Of a stretch of 64,000 nt of DNA, positions 11,451-22,280 are shown piece after piece. The notes below the pieces were generated by a model. It saw only the letters and a list, made by a program, of their open reading frames with translations. It did no database searches and was not told where the DNA came from. Source of the DNA: Diaporthe sp. PMI_573 (Eukaryota > Ascomycota > Sordariomycetes > Diaporthales > Diaporthaceae). The stretch spans positions 117,980-181,979 of the forward strand of contig JAJTUP010000109.1 of the NCBI GenBank assembly GCA_021399435.1, given 5' to 3'. Position numbers and translations under genes: made by a program. Within the stretch, counting starts at the first letter, position 1. Every line of letters starts with the position of its first letter.

Positions 11451-12894
11451 GTGGGTAAACGAGAATCACCTGGCTGCAGAGCCTGAGTGAGGCGGAGCAT
11501 TTTGGTTCAACAGTGGCCAAGGAAACGGACGAGGTTTTACAAACGGGCATTAGCGGTTGCCCATTATAGAGGAGGTTGAAAAATGGGCGTTTTATAGTGT
11601 GTCTACACCAAAAAGTGGGTGGTCGAAATCCGGGGGTGGTCGGAATCTGGGCCACCTACGTTAACTAACAAAGTTTTAAAGCTTATTATCTTAGTTCATT
11701 CATAATATATTCTTAATTCAAGTCAAGACATACTATAATTGCGCTGGAGGTCATTCAAAGGGAGCAACCAAGGACACAAAAAATTGCGAAAAGGCGTAGT
11801 TGAGACGCTCGGGGCAGATGGGATTAGTTCGGCCACAAAAGAGGCGAGCACTTGCAAATTCGGCCCGCGGGGACAAAGGCAGGTGAATGCCATGTCTGCG
11901 AATCCATATTCAGCGGTGTCCATCCGTTATTGTCCGGCCCTCTCTACCGCAGTACGCCGCTCCGTTCCTAGTCAAAGCAGGAAGGGAGCCCGCGCACCCG
12001 GGCGTCGACGGTAAGGGCAAAAACCCCAGACAAGGGGCCTTTGGCACCTCGCCACTTGGGATCTCCCGCGCTAGCGTCACAGGATCCAATGACGCTTTAG
12101 AGTGAGACTTTGCCGCGTGACAACAGTAACCACTGCAGCAATCAGCAATTAGCAATCAGCAATCAATTAGGGTTGCATTATTTATTTAGGTCTAACTACA
12201 GATTGCTCGAACAGGCAGCAATCGATAAGGCCATTTCTTGTCCTGATCCTGATGATGTACACAGCATGGGTACTACCTGTAGAGTAGTACTTCCAACACT
12301 GCCCGGTTCCATGGTAGTGTGAGATTCATGATTCGAAAGCATAAACGCAATAGCTTAGCCACCCTTTCTAGTCGCTTTCTCTAAATCACGGAGGGCGCGT
12401 GAGAGCATAGTAAAGGGTGTAGAGGGTGCAGAGGGTGCGGAGCGAGTACTTTTGTCACCCGCCCTACCATATCTTGCTCGACTCGGGCGGAACAAGGTAA
12501 TCAACATAAGTTGACCCTACTTCCCGCTTACTGCTGCCTAAATGCTACCCTCGCTGACCTCGGGCAGGTAGTAAATCAGGATTTTGGGGCTGGTCTGAAG
12601 GGTGCGGAGGGTGTAGAGGGTGCGGAGGGTGCAGAGGGTGCAGAGGGTGCAGAGGGTGCAGCAGAGTTGTGGGAGATAGAAAGTTGGTACCTATTTTCCG
12701 TGGTAATCTACTGTGTGATGGGTGGCCGCTATAAAAAGCTGGATGGGCCTCCTTTGGCTCTGTTAGTATCAATTCCCACAAGAATCATGTAAATTTAAAG
12801 GCCTCTGTCCCCTTTTGGCGGTGTCCGGCATATTTAAACTTATCACTTCACAACCAGTAATTTTGTCCATATTAGCTTTCCTTAGTCCCTGACT
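11451..12894. other. Intergenic; possible transposon-end scrap and minisatellite
   Basis: 11560-11660 contains GGTGGTCGAAATCC and GGTGGTCGGAATCTGGGCC, which look like degenerate ends of a DNA transposon but cannot be assigned. 11680-12420 has short ORFs only. A 9-base tandem repeat lies at 12600-12663 with looser units at 12416-12440. No gene is supported. Confidence 0.55.
12600..12663. repeat. 9-bp minisatellite (GGTGCAGAG-like)
   Basis: About seven head-to-tail units of GGGTGCAGA/GGGTGCGGA. In one frame they would encode Gly-Ala-Glu repeats, but the surrounding frame shows no other protein signature, so I treat it as non-coding. Confidence 0.75.
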
Positions 12895-13962
12895 ATGCTC
12901 GACGAGGAGACCAAGTCAGGCAGGCTCACAAAAATGATTTCCTTCAAGCCAACCAACCACCTATTCAAGCAAATCAGTACCCAAGATGAGCTCCCCCAAT
13001 GCCAGTTCCCTAAGTTCAACCAATTGCCTGTTGAGATCAGGATAAATATTTGGAAGGAGTCGATGCCGTCCTATGGGACCTACGCGGCCCTCTTATGTGG
13101 AAAGGAGGAGCCACGGCCTCATCAACCCCCTAAACCGGCACCTATATGTTTCCGCGTGGTTTACCGATTGGAACCTATTCATCGCGAGCAACAAGACGAG
13201 CAGCTGAGGAAACGACTCGACACAATGAGAGCAATCCAACACACAAGCTCTGAGGCCGCATCCGAGGTGAACAGGGCCTTCCCCACAACAGTCACATGTA
13301 CCCGTGGAAAGCTGCGGTTCAACGCTGAGCATGACATTGTGAGTCTGTCTGACCTGCACTGCCCTTTACACCTAGGATTTCTACATCGATTCAAGCAATA
13401 CAGTCAGGGTTCTATCATATTCCCGGACGCTTGGAACAAGGTTCTTAGGGGGATGGTCTTGAACAGTGAATCACTGTGGACAGCGCTCAGTAACGCGGAT
13501 GGACAAGCCCTGCTTGCACGACAGAGTATCGAAGGGTTCCTGACATTCCTTACTGACTGCACCCATCTGAGGACCTTCGGTCTTGCGTACAACCGGCCTG
13601 TGCAGAGGAGCATTTTCAACATTCTCCCGGCAGAAATCCCATTGGCGTATGAATGTCTGGCAAGCTGCTTTCCCGGACCTGTAATGCAGGGCTGCTACTA
13701 CAACATTCACGGGCCTGTAGGGAGCCCATTGGGATCGTCAGAGAATTTGGTGTACGATCTCAACGACTTCATTTCAGGCGTCCACAATCTAGAGCTGCTT
13801 CTCCGCGGACTCGGACCGGCCGAAACGCCACCAGATGGGCTGCAGGGAATGAAGATTGGTTGTCAGAAGCTAAAGCATCTCCACATCCAAGCCATACTCC
13901 CTACAGATCCAGAGCTCCATCATAGGATGAAGAGGATAGGACGGGTACAAACAGAGCTCTAG
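12895..13962 (+). CDS. 2EXR domain protein
   Basis: An intronless ORF of 355 residues. The 2EXR domain begins near residue 36 with FPKFNQLPVEIRINIWKESM, the family's FxxFxxLPxEIRxxIW signature, and the C-terminal part (DCTHLRTFGLAYN, LLLRGLGP) fits the remainder of such proteins. 2EXR proteins are abundant in filamentous ascomycetes; the start resembles an F-box and the function is unknown. The N-terminal 35 residues are weakly conserved in character, so the start could be later. Immediately after the stop the sequence turns into a fragment of an MFS transporter, showing a rearrangement breakpoint at the gene's 3' end. A second 2EXR gene lies at 23949-25526. Confidence 0.75.
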   Translation: MLDEETKSGRLTKMISFKPTNHLFKQISTQDELPQCQFPKFNQLPVEIRINIWKESMPSYGTYAALLCGKEEPRPHQPPKPAPICFRVVYRLEPIHREQQDEQLRKRLDTMRAIQHTSSEAASEVNRAFPTTVTCTRGKLRFNAEHDIVSLSDLHCPLHLGFLHRFKQYSQGSIIFPDAWNKVLRGMVLNSESLWTALSNADGQALLARQSIEGFLTFLTDCTHLRTFGLAYNRPVQRSIFNILPAEIPLAYECLASCFPGPVMQGCYYNIHGPVGSPLGSSENLVYDLNDFISGVHNLELLLRGLGPAETPPDGLQGMKIGCQKLKHLHIQAILPTDPELHHRMKRIGRVQTEL

Positions 13963-14105
13963 TCGGCGGTTGTGTATTTCAGAATGTGATGACCTTGCGA
14001 CTCCGGCAGGCGGATCTCGACATTGGTATTGCGTCGGTCAGCGAGGCCTTTGTTGCCGAGCTCCATCAGATGCACACTGATAGTGTCTTGAGATCTCCCC
14101 TGTTA
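13955..14105 (+). pseudogene. MFS transporter C-terminal fragment
   Basis: One frame reads ALVGGCVFQNVMTLRLRQADL followed by VSEAFVAELHQMHTDS. The intact transporter at 54366-56223 reads SCVFQNVMSLRLERAGL and VSEAFVAELHQMPANS at its corresponding C-terminal position, so this is a paralogous fragment of roughly 50 codons. It starts over the stop region of the 2EXR gene and ends near 14105, after which the reading is unrelated. It cannot encode a functional carrier. Confidence 0.65.
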
Positions 14106-14191
14106 TTAGGCAAAAATGCTGGGGCTGAGGGAGCGCAGCAGCAGCGAGAATACCTTGTCGGGTTGATCACAGCCAAAGAGAAGTAGAAAAA

Positions 14192-14542
14192 TTGAGGCAA
14201 TGCAAGAAGAGGTGCATTAGTCAGAATAGATTTCGGAAGCGCCTGTATTTTGAGATCTTCGAGAGGTTCGGCCAGCAGGTGGCACTTCGAAACAGCGGGT
14301 TGGCAAGTTCTGAAGAATCTACCCCTTCGCAGAACTCAAACCACTTGAAGGTACATCTCACGAAACGCGGCTTCTGTGCTTTCTGCTCTTCAAAACGACA
14401 AAATATGTTACTAAATCAACCACAACTATTAAAACGACCACCTCAGAAACACTCGGTTATTACGGGGTGCCAAGAATGCGGCGTCGCGTTGTGTAGTAAT
14501 TCGAAGAGGAACTGTTGGAATCAGTGGCATTCCGAAGGTTGA
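14192..14542 (+). pseudogene. piggyBac-like transposase C-terminal zinc-finger fragment
   Basis: This 116-codon frame ends in CAFC, TGCQECGVALC and NCWNQWH, spaced like the cysteine-rich C-terminal domain of piggyBac-type transposases (CxxC...CxxCxxxLC...CxxxxH), which contacts the element ends. The catalytic DDD region is absent upstream. It is a tail fragment; a different cysteine-rich fungal protein is possible. Confidence 0.4.
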
Positions 14543-15180
14543 CTTTCACTTTCGTGTTTTGGCTTGTATGTACCTTTTTGTACCAGAGGTTCTTTGACAA
14601 GGGTTCTGGCCCATCTGATTGACCCCAAGCCTTTTCGCTTAAAAACGTAATAATTTCGAGGTCAAGGAGATAGGTTCGCCATACCAAAAAATAATGTAAC
14701 TACACTAGGTCTCATCTGGCAGCATAATTCCTATCCCATAGCATGAAGCTATTCCCACACGCTCGAGGGCACTAAATACGCACTATTTGAGGGCCATTTT
14801 GCCTCGGACCGAGCACGTAGGTCGCCACATGGAGAAGGAATGTTTTCTTTCTATCTATGCTACTCGTTGCCACTAAAACCGTGCGAGATAATCGATTGCT
14901 CGGAGTAGTTGAGAGTGTTGACTAAGTTGATTTTCAAGAGTCCTCCAAGACAAATTGGTATGTATGTGATTTCACACTCGTGCTGTGACGCATGAATAAA
15001 TTGAGAATAGCAGTGCTGCGCATGCATTGGTTGACCGTGTTGCACGTCCGCGATTTGATACCGAGTGTATTAAGCAGGAGGTGAAGTAGACCCAACCGAG
15101 TTGCAACCACCGCCTCACTCCCAGAACGGATTTGGTCTTTTGCGCTTATATTCTACGACTTTGTGTTTTCAGGTTTCTCT
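14543..15180. other. Intergenic, no gene seen
   Basis: Only short unconnected frames on both strands; no motif recognised. Confidence 0.5.
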
Positions 15181-15182
15181 TG

Positions 15183-15513
15183 TCTGGCCAGCCAGAGCAC
15201 CTTCCTCCCTGGCTAGCCAGAACCCCTGCCTTTCAGTTTTCTGGTCAACCAGAACCCCTCTTTCTGCTTTCTGGTTAACCAGAGCCTCTGGTCAACCAGA
15301 ACTGGCTCTGTGCACTCTGGTCAGCCAGAACCCCTGCCTTTCTGTTTTCTGGTTAACCATAACCCCTGCCCTTCTGCTCTGGCTAACCAGAACCCCTGCC
15401 CTTCTGCTCTGGCTAACCAGAACCCCTGCCCTTCTGCTCTGGCTAACCAGAACCCCTGCCCTTCAGCTCTCTGGTTGGCCAGAGCCCGTTTCTCCGCTTT
15501 CTAGCCAACCAGT
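15183..15513. repeat. Palindromic minisatellite, about 30-bp units
   Basis: About a dozen copies of the near-palindrome CTGGYYARCCAG, for example CTGGTTAACCAG and CTGGCTAGCCAG, are separated by spacers such as AACCCCTGCCCTTCTGCT. Three central units of 30 bases are identical. The frame stays open on the plus strand, giving repeats of the type NQNPCPSAL, but nothing else suggests coding. Confidence 0.85.
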
Positions 15514-16384
15514 TGGTGCTACCTCTTGCAATGCCCCACATTTTTCATCAATCTGCTGCCTAATCCCATGGCTGTCCTAAGTCTGGCTTTCTCTGCCTCG
15601 CCCCAGGCACTGAGCGCCTTAATCGCGGATTGGGGACACCAACCACAGCCTGGGTCACGGCCAACGCCCGCGCAAGACTACCCGAATTGTGGCCTCTTGT
15701 ACGCCCACGTCATGGATTTCAGACTGTGTGGATGCTCAGTAGTACACCCACCACCAGTTTGTGGCTAGCCTGGGCAGTTGCTCTCCCTGGTCAGCTACGT
15801 GTACGACACATGGCATGGACTAAGATATTCAGCCGCCAAAACAGCGTATCTAGCCGTCCAATAACCCGGCTTAAGGCACGCAATTATTTGCAACCCAGCT
15901 TGAGCGGTCGGTAGGGCGGTAGTATAGATTAGGATAGACTGGTTGGCTGGGTCGCCTGGCATACTTCTGCCGTGTTTTGTGCGGATTGACAGCTGGCATT
16001 GAGGATGATAGTTTTAATTGCATAGTAGGTCTATCTAAAATAGTGTATGCAGAGAGTGAAAATTTTGTCTGTTGCTTCTTCCTGAGCACTGTCATTCCCG
16101 CTCTGCATCACGCTTTTTTCCTCAAAAATCTCTTCGACTGCGGGAATCTCAGTCTGTCAGGATCACCGAAGTCGAAAGGAAGCCATCATACTGGATTGTC
16201 AAGGTCACCGAACGTGATGAGCTCGCAGGTGTCGACCCGAACTCAAAATGTCCATTCGTGTACTCCGGAGGGATCAGACTAAGGAGACCGCACCGGGAGT
16301 GAGGAAGAGAAAGGCCAAGAACAGTTACAAAGGTACCTAGGCCAAGTTGGGCAGGAAAAGAACCCACTTGAATAACCTACAGTT
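15514..16384. other. Intergenic, downstream of the recombinase gene
   Basis: No supported gene. Short frames only. GGTACCT occurs at about 16331 and again near 19088, on either side of the recombinase gene, but is too short to call an element end. Confidence 0.5.
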
Positions 16385-18777
16385 TTAGGACACAGTGCCG
16401 TGGATCCGACGGGCATGGTTTTGGAGATGCATTTTATGGTCCAGCGGCATCACACAAACTCGGCATTGGAGCATGTCATCCTCCCGGAGGTTTGCCAGGT
16501 GCCGTCGCCTGAAGTGTTTCGTCAAGTCACCGGACGTGTAGAATAGGTGAACGAGTTTATCGATGCGGGGATCATCTGGCTCCAGACAGAGCGCTTCACC
16601 AACGCAAAGGAAGCATCTTCTTGGCCTGTCTTCGTCTTTCGTTATAAAGACGGACATGGCAGCCACATGTAAATGGCTGCTTATAGGAGGGTCGCCTTTG
16701 ACGGACTGCTGTGCACTATTAGCGGTAGAACTGTTGGTGCGGCACGTAGCTGGTCCTTCCACCACAGCGCAGTAGGCCACAATCGCGTTGATCGCAGCAT
16801 CTCTTCGCTGGTATTGACCTTCAATTGAAGCTTCGACTGGGGCTGTGAGGGCATCCACCAATCGCTTCTGAGCGGGGCGCATTGGGCAGTTGGAGGCCTC
16901 GACCGTCGAGTCCTCAACCAAGCCAAGGCCGTTGAGTTGGGCCTCGATGTCGACTACGGCTTGTTTATCGGTCCACTCGTCCCTGATCTGCTGTTTAAGG
17001 GCTCGCTTGAGCCTCTGCTTCTCACTCCGGAGCTTGCGAACCGCGTCCTTATACTCGTCCATGGCCCCGCGCGAGCGCTTTCGTCGTTGACGGAGTTCCT
17101 CGATGTGGCGGGCCAGCTGTTTGATGGTAGGGTGGAGATTGATGGATGCTGCTTGGTCGGCGGTCAGATCTACGGGACGCCGTTTGCTGATGTAATGGCC
17201 GATGCTGCAGGATGCCTGTACCAAAGCATCCTGCGGCTTCAGTCCACGAATGATTGCATATGGGTCTCCCACAATTTGACGCCCGAGGTAGTGCCTTTGG
17301 AACGGAGTCGAGTTTGCGTGGTCTAGCATTAGGTTCCTAGTCGCATCGCTCACCTCATCTGTAGACCATTAGCTAGGAATTTTCTTAAGGTGGTGCGAGA
17401 ACCCACTGCTCCTGTCAAACACATTACCGGCATTGTACCGCAAATTATACGGGATTGTCGGCACTTCCATCCCTGCAATCTCACCACACCTTTTAATCCA
17501 GCCTGCCATCATCCCGTAACTGATGAGCTCGTTTGACGATATCTCGTAGCCAACTAGTGTCTTGATGGCACGGCGGAAAATGTAGACATCCTTCATACTG
17601 GCCTTCAGCGGTATAGGTAGCTCCTGTTCGCCTGGGTGGATATCAAGTTGGGTCAGCCTCTCGGGGCAGGTCAAACTTGGCGCCTCGAAGGCCCGATGCC
17701 GGAAGAGCATGCCGAGGAGGAAGGTTTGAACACTAAGAGTTAGGGATGGGTCGAATAGGACTTCGGGGATCGTTACAGTTTTCGCATCTTTACTACCAAG
17801 ATACGTCTTCGTGAACTCCAGGGTGAACTTGATCAAGATCTTGTGTGGACCGCCGTTAGGATCTCGGGCTAATACCACACGGATATCTCCAAAGCGGAGA
17901 AGGACCGAGGTGGGGCGAGCGCCGGTTGGGGCGAGTAAGAGGAGGAACAAGATGCAAAGGATTCGGAGCTCTCCTAGGCCAAACGACTTCTTAGTGGTGC
18001 GTAGCGTCGTATCGACTTGCTCCTTGAGGTTGTCGATTGTCATGCACCTATTCTCGCGTTTCTGGTCGCTCAGGCGGTGCTTTTTGGCAAGAAGTTTGAG
18101 AACCTATAGGTGTTAGCCAGGCTGCAACCTGTAAACTATGGCAGCGGGCCTACCCTGTGCATTTTCCGGTTCAATTTTGCATCGAGCTTCTCCCCCGTAG
18201 CCCTCTCGTAGACGAGCCGATATACCTTCCAGTACGTCCCGAGAGAGCTGCTCTTAGTCGTTCCCCTCTTCTTCCTCCCATCCTTACCAGTTCTCTGGCT
18301 CAGTAGCCAGTCGAAGAAGGAGTTGAGGAACGCGAGAGTGATAGACTCAAAGGCCCTCTGGGGGTCGTACTTGATGAACGCGCAATACCTGTAGCTTATT
18401 AGCATAATCTGAAGTGGTAGCAGCCTAGGTCGCTTAACATACTGATTCCAGAGATCCTCTATTCCATCAAGGAGCACTGTACTCCCCGCACTATAGTCTT
18501 GACCGTCGAACGCCGACTCCTTAAACTCGTGTATGCCTCTGACATAGTATTCTGGAGGGTACAGATTCCCCTCAAAGAGCTTTGCCGCATCTTCTACGTC
18601 GATATCATTTGGGTCGAAGTCATCAATGTCCGATAGATCGGCCTCATACTCATTATTATCAGCCTCGACGTCGAACACTTCGTCATCATCCTCGTTCGAC
18701 GAAGATTCGCCGTCCGACCAATTCGAGCCGTCAGAGTACTCATACAAGTCGTCTTGCCGGACGCGGCGGCGCGTCAT
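16385..18777 (-). CDS. DUF3435-family tyrosine recombinase with C-terminal C2H2 fingers (Starship-captain-like)
   Basis: Three exons join in frame: 18777-18154, 18103-17407 and 17358-16385, with introns 18104-18153 (GTAGGC...CTATAG) and 17359-17406 (GTGGGT...CTACAG); 764 residues with no internal stop. An acidic N-terminal region (SSNEDDDEVFDVEADNN) precedes an SAM-like core-binding part in exon 1. The catalytic region in exons 2-3 shows GARPTS (first Arg), YNLRYNAGNVFDRS (second Arg), LMLDHANS (His) and FQRHYLG (probable nucleophile Tyr). The C-terminus has two C2H2-type fingers (CFLC...HFRRRH; CRVC...HARRIH). DUF3435 enzymes move giant fungal Starship elements by site-specific recombination; solo copies are also common. 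The element, if any, would run leftward from this gene. Confidence 0.8.
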
Positions 18778-19432
18778 ATTTTGGTAATCTTGAAAAATAC
18801 CGCCGGCGCCCCGATAACAAGAAGGCGAAAGGAGATGGAATAACTGTTGGTGGTTCTGGACCGGCGGGAGGTAGATGGCTCCAGCAATACCAGGATCGCT
18901 TCAGAGAGAGCTTTGAGACTGTGCAGAGCAAAGCGCTTCGTATGGCCAGAGGCGCGCGAGCGCGGCCACTTAAAGGCTGAGACGGGGGCCATTTTCGACT
19001 GCTGCCCCGGAGCCGGGAACCCGGAAGCAAAAAACAGAGGCCGCGATTGTGGCTCAAGAATTTCTGGTGGTGGGGTGCAGGTACAAGGTACCTGGAGGTG
19101 CTTCAAGACAACCCCTGTTCCGGGGCGCAGCGGGGCGCTTGGCGCCAGACTCCTGGCTTTGCGACGTCTAAACCAGCGGCAGAACCCACTAAAAATGGCG
19201 GCAGACTCACCGACATTGTTTATGCCTCGAAATTTGTTGACTTGATGAACGATTAGCTCCACATGGCGCCAGCTGTACGACGCCGGAGTCCGGACGTCCG
19301 AAAGATATGTTCCGTGGTTAGTTCAACAAGACATGTCACGAAAGTCGCTCGCTTCAAATACAGATCTGGTCCTGGTTCTCCTGAACGCCAACACATCAAC
19401 CAAATCCTTGGCAGAGTACCCAGTCTCGCATC
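18778..19432. other. 5' flank of the recombinase gene, GC-rich, no gene
   Basis: Contains a palindrome CAGGTAC-AA-GGTACCTG near 19079-19096 and GC-rich short repeats. If the recombinase is a captain, the element's 5' edge should lie here. No protein-like frame seen. Confidence 0.45.
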
Positions 19433-19855
19433 ATGACGAATCCCTCGTCCGCCGACTCGGCAAAGACCACAGAGCATATCGCCATGCTGCGCTACCTCTA
19501 CGCCGACGTCAGGCGCATCTCCGAGATTTCCTCGGCCGATATCATCCTGCACCCTGCCGACCGGGACCTGAGCACGCCGCCGAAGCCGCCCTTGCGTGGG
19601 GTAGCAGCAGTGCAGGCCCACGAAGAGGCCCTGGTCGATGCGACGGGCGGGACACTAGTCATGGAGGTGGACAAGATCACGGCTAGTGACGACTTTGGAA
19701 CGGTCCTCGGGACGCTCCGGGCGAGTCAGCCCGGCCGTGGCGAGATTGCGGTGGCTTTCTGTGGTGTGTGGAGGTTTAAGGACGGGCTCGCTGTGGAACA
19801 CTGGGAGAACGCGGCGAATCCCGCAAGGTTGGTGGAATGGCTGGTTGGTTGTTAG
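19433..19855 (+). CDS. SnoaL/NTF2-like fold protein
   Basis: An intronless ORF of 140 residues from ATG 19433. The order of elements fits the cone-shaped NTF2-like fold: an N-terminal helix (MLRYLYADVRRISEI), a D-rich loop (DIILHPADRDL), a second helix region (GVAAVQAHEEAL), then strands VMEVDKITASDDFGTVLGTL and EIAVAFCGVWRFKDGLAVEHWE. Family members are polyketide cyclases, ester-processing enzymes or simple ligand-binding proteins, so the substrate cannot be told. It is complete and lies between the recombinase and the ankyrin/ferric-reductase mosaic. Confidence 0.65.
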   Translation: MTNPSSADSAKTTEHIAMLRYLYADVRRISEISSADIILHPADRDLSTPPKPPLRGVAAVQAHEEALVDATGGTLVMEVDKITASDDFGTVLGTLRASQPGRGEIAVAFCGVWRFKDGLAVEHWENAANPARLVEWLVGC

Positions 19856-20188
19856 GAAACGAGAGCGTGACAAAGACTGAAGGAGTTGATGTCCTGGTGT
19901 CCTGGCTGGGGTCTGGTGGGCGATCTCGATGGGCATGAAACTCGACAGGAAGAGTGGTGATCTGTGACCTTGGCAGGTTTATAATGTTACCCTTGTCGAG
20001 GAGAGATGTGACCAGAGAGGAATGAGGATCCAGGGGGCAGGGGTTAAGAGGGTTATCACGACAATCGTGTAGTCCCCGAAGAGTCGGGCAGAGTGAGCTT
20101 CGGGACATTGATCCAGTCTCCGTTACTATACTACAAACCTCCCACAATTTTTCCAGAGATCCCGCTTTCTCCGATTTTCAGGTGCAGA
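19856..20188. other. Intergenic, no gene seen
   Basis: Short frames only between the SnoaL-like gene and the ankyrin fragment. Confidence 0.5.
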
Positions 20189-20775
20189 TCAAGTCGGCTG
20201 CTTGGTATGCCCGGCCAGCATCTCCACGATAGCGTCTAGCCCCTCCTCAGCAGCTACTGACTGCAGTCTCCGTCCTGTGCTATCCCTGGTGTCCGGGTCC
20301 ACATTTCCGGAGCTCAAAAGAACCCTGACGGTTTCTTTGTGTCCTTTGACCGCTGCGATCCAGAGTGGCGACTGCCCTTCTGTGTCTTTGGCATCTAGGT
20401 CAACAGTCTCACCGCTCAGAATCAGAAGTTTAACAACATCCTCGTAGCCATGAGAGGCGGCATGCCACAACGGTGTCCGTCCGTCCTTATCCCTGGCGTC
20501 TGGGTCGGCCTTCCCGGTGCTAAGTAGCAGGTCGGCTGTGGCCGTCAGCCCGTTCTGTGCAGCTCTGCCCAGCGGTGTTTGACCGTTGCTATCCCTAGCA
20601 TCAATTTCAACCCGACCAGTCCTCACCAGGAGATCTATGATCCATTCCTCCCATACTTTGCAGCTTGCCAAATTGCTGTCGTCCCATCCGAATCTCGAGC
20701 GTTCAAGTCGAAGTTGTCAGTGTTTACCAGTCGCCGGACGATCTCTTCATTCCTTAAATGTACGAGTTTCTGTCG
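20189..20775 (-). pseudogene. Ankyrin-repeat fragment with a frameshift
   Basis: On the minus strand, ankyrin repeats read NARDSDGTTAIWQAAKYG, then DARDSNGQTPLGRAAQNG, DARDKDGRTPLWHAASHG, DAKDTEGQSPLWIAAVKG and a final imperfect unit. Between the first and second repeats (about 20650-20665) the frame shifts, so there is no single ORF. The last repeats form an open frame of 160 codons ending at 20189. Spacing of about 33-34 residues with VDLDAKD/VEIDARD links is typical of the C-terminal part of fungal NACHT-ankyrin (NLR-like) proteins. The right edge abuts the ferric-reductase fragment near 20780. Confidence 0.75.
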
Positions 20776-20784
20776 GAAAAACAT

Positions 20785-22095
20785 GCCACAGCATAATGTC
20801 TAGGCATGTAAAAGCAAGCGTGTAATGGAGTGTAGGTAAATGCTGTGGAGAAAGTACCCAGAATAACCAGATAGTGGTGATGGCCATTGCCAGTAGACAA
20901 CCAGCTAACTACCACAAGCAAATCAGTATAACATTAATAAATAATAAATTACTGAGCGACTTACAATGTACCCAGATATGAGTTGGTAAGGGGCTCTATT
21001 GTCACCTTGGAGGGCAGCTACAAGATGCACGGTTGCATGAACTGTTGCTATACGGCCAATCCACCGATGAATTAGATTGTTTGTTGAAAGGGACAGTTCA
21101 AGAAAGTCCGTGAAGAGGTTGCGTCCACCACCAAGTGACACAGGAAGGATATTGCACAGGGCAAGTAATCCAGACTTGCTCCGAAGTGTGTCATTAGAAA
21201 GGGGATAAGGGACGATATTGCAAATGACAAACGAGATAACAAGGGCTGCCTCGGGGCGGGAAACCTCTGTCCAGATTGACGAATTGAAGAGAACCGGAGT
21301 CTGAAGATATCGTGGATAAAAAAGGCAATGTAATTGTATGCAAGTCGATGTGCACTTACGTGGAAATGATAGAGATAAATGAGAAACATAAGACTTATAG
21401 AAACCAGTGTTGCTTACGGCGATAGAACCGTGATCAGCGACCTTCCCTCGAAGCTTTTTCGACTCCGGCGGTGGCAGTTCAAACACGCCGCCCTGTCGCC
21501 GCAGCCGATTCTCTGGAATTAATGGCAACAACGACAACCGTGGATCAGACTCTGCAGGCTTAGCAGATTCATTGTTGGAACTAAGAGGTTTTTGTTGAGC
21601 TTGACTGTATATTTCACTATCCGCAATCTCTGACACACAGATCGTGGAATAGTCACTTTCTGACCATTGGTCAATGTCCACAGGATGTCCTGTATCCATA
21701 TCCCTATTGCCCCATGTACATTCGACGGATTGATTGGAAATATGGACAAAACTCGCGTACTCTTCGGCTGGATCTAATTCTGATACTTTCAGAAAGTGCC
21801 CGATAATATTAGCCATCAACAAAATGTGCGACAGACTATCGGTTGGGACAGAATGGTGTTCAACCTGCTTCTCCACCTCGTCAGACTGCAGAGCTAAGTA
21901 TCCGCTCAAATAAGGCTTTCCTGCCCTCCACACTCTCGGTAATTTGTCAATCTGGGTGGGAAAAGATACTCCAACCCTTTTAATCAATTGACTCATTTTG
22001 TAAAAACTCTTTACATCAACCTCAACACTCTCATCATATGCCTCGTCTTTATGGTATTTCAGGCGTAGGTACTGTATGTAATCAGATGAAGGCAT
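20785..22095 (-). pseudogene. Ferric-reductase transmembrane fragment fused to an unknown N-terminal region
   Basis: From ATG 22095 the frame encodes about 225 residues I cannot assign (KMSQLIKRVGVSFP, LPRVWRAGKPYLSGYLAL). A likely intron follows from the donor GTAAGCAACACT near 21418. Then come ferric-reductase sequences: SGLLALCNILPVSLGGGRNL and HRWIGRIATVHATVH. After an intron at 20909-20964 (phase 0) the frame reads LAGCLLAMAITTIWLFW, LHYTLAFTCLDIMLWHVF. These hold two pairs of histidines placed as heme ligands of FRE/NOX membrane domains. The FAD and NADPH domains are missing; the sequence runs straight into ankyrin repeats. Ferric reductases are frequent Starship cargo. Confidence 0.6.
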
Positions 22096-22280
22096 GGATT
22101 AAACGACGCTAACATGCCGTATGACAGGCGGAGGGATTCCAGGATGACGCCCCCAGTAGGGGACCTTCTCCAAGTTGCGCACCATGAGAGCCCAGCCGCG
22201 CCAGAACCTCTGGCTTTGTTTTGATTGCATGCCAGTTTTTCTCCTCTCCCGTGGGTGTAGAAGCCTGAGAATGACGTATG

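Noticed and set aside
11560..11660. Terminal repeat of a Fot/mariner transposon
   Set aside because: The GGTGGTCG repeats look right, but no partner inverted repeat or transposase was found near; only mentioned as a possible scrap.
12511..12792. ORF with Gly-Ala-Glu repeats
   Set aside because: Protein-like only within the 9-bp minisatellite; flanks have no coding character.
15183..15513. CRISPR-like array of palindromic repeats
   Set aside because: The genome is fungal, and the spacers are themselves repeated, not unique; it is a minisatellite.
16331..19095. GGTACCT words flanking the recombinase as element ends
   Set aside because: Seven-base palindromic words recur by chance and have no flanking target duplication.
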